From a bacterium (lineage in GTDB: Bacteria; Spirochaetota; Spirochaetia; Treponematales; Rectinemataceae): 9,420 nt of DNA. Below are positions 6,190-9,420 of the stretch, one piece after another (position 1 is the stretch's first letter; each line of letters begins with the position of its first letter). The translations under genes were made by a program, and so were the position numbers. Location: positions 1 through 9,420 of the forward strand of contig JAKALZ010000055.1 of assembly GCA_021813065.1 (NCBI GenBank), written 5' to 3'. The notes beneath the pieces are model-generated. The model searched no databases. It saw only the letters and a program-made list of their open reading frames with translations, and was not told the origin of the DNA.

Positions 6190-6585
6190 ATGGCGAAGAT
6201 GACCCTCGATCAGCTTCGGGCGCTGCGCGCCAAGAAGCAGGAGGAGCTCGAACGGCGGAATGTGGAAGGCAAGGACATCCAGGTCATTGTCGGCATGGGA
6301 ACCTGCGGCATCGCGGCGGGCGCGAAACTGACCTTCGACGCCATCGTCGCGGCGCTCGAAAAGCACAACATCGCGTCGAGAGTGGTTGTGCGCCAGACGG
6401 GCTGCATGGGGCTCTGTTATGTCGAACCGACGGTTGAAGTGGTCATGCCGGACATGCCTCCCGTCATTTACGGGAAGATGACCTCGGAGTTCGCCGAAGA
6501 GCTCGTCGTGAAGCACCTGGTTGAGCACAGTCTGCTCGATAACCACATTTTCGACAGGCCTGCCGTCGATATCGTGAAGCACTGA
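6190..6585 (+). CDS. hydD: HydD-like thioredoxin-fold [2Fe-2S] ferredoxin with three cysteines
   Basis: A 131-residue protein. A short charged helix (about 4-26, perhaps coiled coil) precedes a thioredoxin-like ferredoxin domain. The motif GMGTCGIAAGA (35-45) provides Cys39 and QTGCMGLCYVEP (69-80) provides Cys72 and Cys76; these three are the only cysteines. The usual [2Fe-2S] thioredoxin-like ferredoxin has four, so the second ligand of the first pair is missing and falls in the Ala/Gly-rich stretch. From memory, related proteins next to bifurcating hydrogenases share the TCGIAAGA motif, so this looks like a family trait rather than damage. It is placed between the HATPase gene and hydB and is likely a small electron-carrying or accessory subunit, comparable to HydD of Acetobacterium woodii. 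Ligation by a non-Cys residue or absence of a cluster are both possible. Confidence 0.82.
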   Translation: MAKMTLDQLRALRAKKQEELERRNVEGKDIQVIVGMGTCGIAAGAKLTFDAIVAALEKHNIASRVVVRQTGCMGLCYVEPTVEVVMPDMPPVIYGKMTSEFAEELVVKHLVEHSLLDNHIFDRPAVDIVKH

Positions 6586-6598
6586 GGTGGGGGACAGT

Positions 6599-8386
6599 AT
6601 GGCATATAAGAACTTCATTCTGGTCTGCGGCGGTACCGGCTGCGAGTCGTCGCGGAGCGATGAGATCTATAAGAATCTCATCAAAGAGGCCGAGGCGCTC
6701 GGCGTGAGCCGCGACGTGCAGGTGGTCAAGACCGGCTGCTTCGGATTTTGCGAGAAAGGGCCTATTGTCAAGGTGCTTCCCAGCGAATCTTTCTACGTCG
6801 AGGTCAAGCCCGAGGATGCGCGCGAGATCATCGCGGAGCAGGTTATCAAGGGCCGCGAAGTGACGCGCCTCTTGTACCGCAAGGACAAGAAGGCTGAGAC
6901 TACCAAGCTCCAGGACATCGAATTCTATCAGAAACAGTTCCGCATCGTGCTGAGGAACTGCGGCGTCATCAACCCCGAGAGCATCGACGAGTATATTGCC
7001 CGCACCGGCTACCACGCGCTTGAGAAAGCTCTCTTCGAAATGACCCCCGAAGAGATCATCGCAGAGATGAAAGCCTCCGGCCTGCGCGGACGAGGCGGTG
7101 CGGGTTTTCCTACCGGCATGAAGTGGGAAGCCGCCCGAAAATCGCCAGGTGAGGTGAAGTACATCGTCTGCAACGCCGACGAGGGCGACCCCGGGGCCTA
7201 CATGGACCGATCCACCATCGAGGGCGATCCGCATTCCATCCTTGAGGCGATGGTCATCGCGGGCCGTGCGGTGGGCGCCAATTTCGGCTACATCTACATT
7301 CGCGCGGAGTACCCGCTCGCCATCGAGCGCCTCAAGATCGCCATCGCGCAGGCGAAGGACTACGGCCTTTTAGGCGAGAATATCCTCAATTCCGGCTTCA
7401 ACTTCGACATCGAGATCCGGCTCGGCGCGGGCGCGTTTGTCTGCGGCGAGGAGACGGCGCTGCTTCAGTCCATCGAAGGCAAGCGCGGCATGCCGAGGCC
7501 GAAGCCGCCCTTCCCCGCGGTAAAGGGCCTCTGGGGCAAACCCACGGTGATCAACAACGTCGAAACTCTCGCGAACGTGCCCATTGTCCTGACCCGAGGC
7601 GCGCAGTGGTTTTCCTCGATCGGCACCGAAAAATCCAAGGGCACCAAGGTATTCGCCCTCACCGGCAAGATCAACAACTCCGGGCTCATCGAAGTACCGA
7701 TGGGCACCACCCTCAGGGAGATCATCTTCGATATCGGCGGCGGCATCCGGAACAACAAGAAGTTCAAGGGCGTCCAGACAGGCGGCCCGTCGGGCGGCAT
7801 CATTGTCGAAAAAGACCTCGATACACCGATTTCCTACGAGTCGCTCACCGCGCTCGGCTCGATGATGGGTTCTGGCGGCATGATCGTCATGGACGAAGAC
7901 GACTGCGTGGTCGATGTGTCCAAGTTCTACATGGCCTTCTGCGTCGACGAGTCCTGCGGAAAGTGCGCCCCCTGCCGCATCGGCACCAAGCAGATGCATG
8001 GCCTTCTGGACAAGATAACCAAAGGCCAGGGCGAGGAAGAGGATCTCGTCAAGCTCGAACAGATCGGCAAGGCGATGACGAAGGCTTCGCTCTGCATGCT
8101 GGGCGGCTCCGCGGCGAACCCGACGCTCTCAACGATACGGCACTTCCGCGACGAGTACCTCGAGCACATCCGCGACAGAAAATGCCGCGCGGGAAAGTGC
8201 AAGGACCTCGTAGTGTACGAGATCGACCCGACAAAGTGTATCGGCTGCGGCCTCTGCGCGCGCAAGTGCCCCGTGCCGTGCATCACGGGCGAAAAGAAAA
8301 AACCGCATGTCATCGATGGCTCAAAGTGCATCAAGTGCGGCGAATGCTTCGCCGTCTGCAAGTTCGGCGCGGTCATCAAGCGCTAA
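6599..8386 (+). CDS. hydB: HydB, NuoF-like flavin subunit of bifurcating [FeFe] hydrogenase
   Basis: A 595-residue NuoF-type subunit with extra ferredoxin modules. In order: N-terminal thioredoxin-like [2Fe-2S] domain with Cys10, Cys15, Cys47 and Cys51; FMN/NADH-binding core with GLRGRGGAGFP (161-171), CNADEGDPGA (191-200) and GAGAFVCGEE (276-285); [4Fe-4S] site ESCGKCAPC (Cys453, Cys456, Cys459) plus Cys499; and a C-terminal two-[4Fe-4S] domain with Cys547, 550, 553, 557 and Cys577, 580, 583, 587. This is the place where NADH and ferredoxin electrons meet in HydABC complexes. The start is the ATG at 6599, because GAGGTGGGGG (6584-6593) is placed for it; an in-frame GTG at 6587 lies inside that ribosome site and would add four residues. 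Extra cysteines 529, 534 and 560 and His570 may form a zinc site as described for related hydrogenases; that is inference. Confidence 0.95.
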   Translation: MAYKNFILVCGGTGCESSRSDEIYKNLIKEAEALGVSRDVQVVKTGCFGFCEKGPIVKVLPSESFYVEVKPEDAREIIAEQVIKGREVTRLLYRKDKKAETTKLQDIEFYQKQFRIVLRNCGVINPESIDEYIARTGYHALEKALFEMTPEEIIAEMKASGLRGRGGAGFPTGMKWEAARKSPGEVKYIVCNADEGDPGAYMDRSTIEGDPHSILEAMVIAGRAVGANFGYIYIRAEYPLAIERLKIAIAQAKDYGLLGENILNSGFNFDIEIRLGAGAFVCGEETALLQSIEGKRGMPRPKPPFPAVKGLWGKPTVINNVETLANVPIVLTRGAQWFSSIGTEKSKGTKVFALTGKINNSGLIEVPMGTTLREIIFDIGGGIRNNKKFKGVQTGGPSGGIIVEKDLDTPISYESLTALGSMMGSGGMIVMDEDDCVVDVSKFYMAFCVDESCGKCAPCRIGTKQMHGLLDKITKGQGEEEDLVKLEQIGKAMTKASLCMLGGSAANPTLSTIRHFRDEYLEHIRDRKCRAGKCKDLVVYEIDPTKCIGCGLCARKCPVPCITGEKKKPHVIDGSKCIKCGECFAVCKFGAVIKR

Positions 8387-8403
8387 AGGCAGGGAGAGAA
8401 CAA

Positions 8404-9420
8404 ATGGTAAACGTAAAAGTCAATGGAATACCGGTTCAGGTCGCCGAAGGCACCTCCATGCTCGACGCTGCCAAAAAGGCGCACGTAAAGATACCGACAC
8501 TCTGCTACAACCCCGATCTTTCTCCCTGGGCTGCATGTGGCATCTGCGTGGTGAAGGTCGAGGGTTCAAACAAGATGCTCCGCTCCTGCTGTACCCCCGT
8601 CGCGGAGGGCATGAGCCTCGTTACCAACGATCCCGACCTCGTGCAGACGCGCAAAACCGTCATCGAACTCATCCTCTCGACCCACCCGGACGACTGCCTC
8701 ACCTGCCCGCGCAACCAGTCCTGCGAGCTGCAGACCCTCGCGCAGGAGTTCGGCATCCGGGAGCAACCGTACAAGAAGATGGTGCGCGATATTCCCCTCG
8801 ATACCTCCACCGGCACCCTCATCCTCAACCCCTCAAAGTGCATCCGCTGCGGGCGCTGCGTCGAAGTGTGCCAGGAAATGCAGGGCGTGTGGGCAGTCGA
8901 GTTCCTCGGGCGCGGCGAGTCGATCCGCATCGCGCCGGCGGCCGACGTCAAACTCGGCGACAGCCCCTGCATCAAGTGCGGCCAGTGCTCTGCGCACTGC
9001 CCGGTAGGCGCCATCTACGAGAACGATCAGACAAAGCTTGTCTGGGACGCGCTCATGAAAGACGGCCCCGACGCCAAAACCTGCGTCGTGCAAATAGCGC
9101 CCGCGGTCCGCGTCGCGCTGGCGGAATCCTTTGGGCTCCCCCCTGGAACCGATCTCACTGGCAAAATCTACACCGCGCTGCGCCGCATCGGCTTCGACGC
9201 GGTCTTCGATACGAACTTCTCGGCCGACCTTACCATCATGGAAGAGGGCACCGAGTTCGTGCACCGGCTCACCGCCGCGCTCAAGAATGGCATGAAGGAG
9301 GCCACCGCGGCACGCAGCCTTCCCCTCATCACCTCCTGCTGCCCGGCATGGGTCGACTACATGGAGAAGTACTACGCCGACATGATCCCGAACTTCTCCA
9401 CGGCGAAGAGCCCGCAGCAG
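8404..9420 (+). CDS. hydA: HydA, catalytic [FeFe] hydrogenase subunit (group A3 type), cut by window end
   Basis: The first 339 residues of the catalytic subunit; the frame is open to the last base. AGGGAGAG five bases before the ATG supports the start. Modules seen: N-terminal plant-type [2Fe-2S] domain (1-75; Cys34, Cys45, Cys48 and Cys62, with Cys63 adjacent); His-ligated [4Fe-4S] site H-x3-C-x2-C-x5-C (His94, Cys98, Cys101, Cys107); two [4Fe-4S] clusters (Cys146, 149, 152, 156 and Cys189, 192, 195, 199); and the start of the H-cluster domain (from about 227, VVQIAPAVRVALAE). The first H-cluster motif TSCCPAW is at 310-316: Cys313 should bind the H-cluster and Cys312 should be the proton-transfer cysteine. 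The second and third motifs lie beyond the window. It makes or oxidises H2 in the cytosol, with electrons routed through HydB and HydC. The missing part may hold a further C-terminal [2Fe-2S] domain usual in group A3. Confidence 0.95.
   Translation, partial: MVNVKVNGIPVQVAEGTSMLDAAKKAHVKIPTLCYNPDLSPWAACGICVVKVEGSNKMLRSCCTPVAEGMSLVTNDPDLVQTRKTVIELILSTHPDDCLTCPRNQSCELQTLAQEFGIREQPYKKMVRDIPLDTSTGTLILNPSKCIRCGRCVEVCQEMQGVWAVEFLGRGESIRIAPAADVKLGDSPCIKCGQCSAHCPVGAIYENDQTKLVWDALMKDGPDAKTCVVQIAPAVRVALAESFGLPPGTDLTGKIYTALRRIGFDAVFDTNFSADLTIMEEGTEFVHRLTAALKNGMKEATAARSLPLITSCCPAWVDYMEKYYADMIPNFSTAKSPQQ

Noticed and set aside
6587..6601. GTG at 6587 as the hydB start
   Set aside because: It lies within the GAGGTGGGGG ribosome site; the ATG at 6599 is correctly spaced from that site.
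5152..8386. Reading the operon as complex I (nuoE, nuoF) or an NAD-dependent formate dehydrogenase
   Set aside because: The next gene carries the His-cluster and the TSCCPAW H-cluster motif of [FeFe] hydrogenase, and HydB has the extra ferredoxin modules of HydABC.
1..9420. CRISPR arrays, tRNA or rRNA genes, insertion sequences, prophage or defence genes
   Set aside because: No regular direct repeats, transposase motifs, cloverleaf sequences or phage proteins are visible on either strand; the kinase-TPR pair alone is not enough to call a defence system.

Overview
The window is GC-rich bacterial DNA with closely packed genes on both strands. It holds eight protein genes plus one partial gene at each edge's reading frame (the first and last genes run off the window). 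I see no RNA genes, insertion sequences or CRISPR arrays. The gene set points to a strictly anaerobic, hydrogen-producing fermenter. A spirochaete such as a Treponema/Rectinema-like lineage is my guess, but nothing here proves the phylum.

Left part (1-2850). The window opens with the 3' end of a plus-strand membrane protein of the MscS-like 'conserved TM helix' type. It converges, with a 4-base gap, on a minus-strand lipoprotein carrying a transglutaminase/KY-type papain-fold domain with an intact Cys-His-Asp triad. A 116-base divergent region then leads to a plus-strand hotdog-fold acyl-CoA thioesterase.

Middle part (2891-4950). A minus-strand two-gene operon encodes a five-repeat TPR protein followed, with a 4-base GTGA overlap, by a membrane-anchored Ser/Thr protein kinase. 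The kinase has non-canonical residues in three conserved motifs but keeps the four core catalytic residues.

Right part (5152-9420). A plus-strand operon encodes an electron-bifurcating, NAD-linked [FeFe] hydrogenase. Gene order is hydC (NuoE-like), a small stand-alone GHKL/HATPase_c protein, hydD-like (thioredoxin-fold [2Fe-2S]), hydB (NuoF-like with extra ferredoxin domains) and hydA (group A3-type [FeFe] hydrogenase, cut by the window end just after its TSCCPAW H-cluster motif). Gaps are 5-17 bases and every gene has a Shine-Dalgarno sequence. HydA and HydB together would carry electrons between ferredoxin, NADH and protons; HydC supplies another [2Fe-2S] cluster.

The 201-base region shared by the TPR-kinase operon and the hyd operon is AT-rich on its hyd side. 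It carries a good sigma-70-like promoter and an 18-base inverted repeat overlapping the predicted transcription start. That repeat matches the Rex (NADH/NAD sensor) operator in 11 of 14 arm positions. The most interesting unexplained parts are the HATPase protein inside a hydrogenase operon, the three-cysteine HydD-like protein, the Rex-like operator and the divergent TPR-kinase pair.
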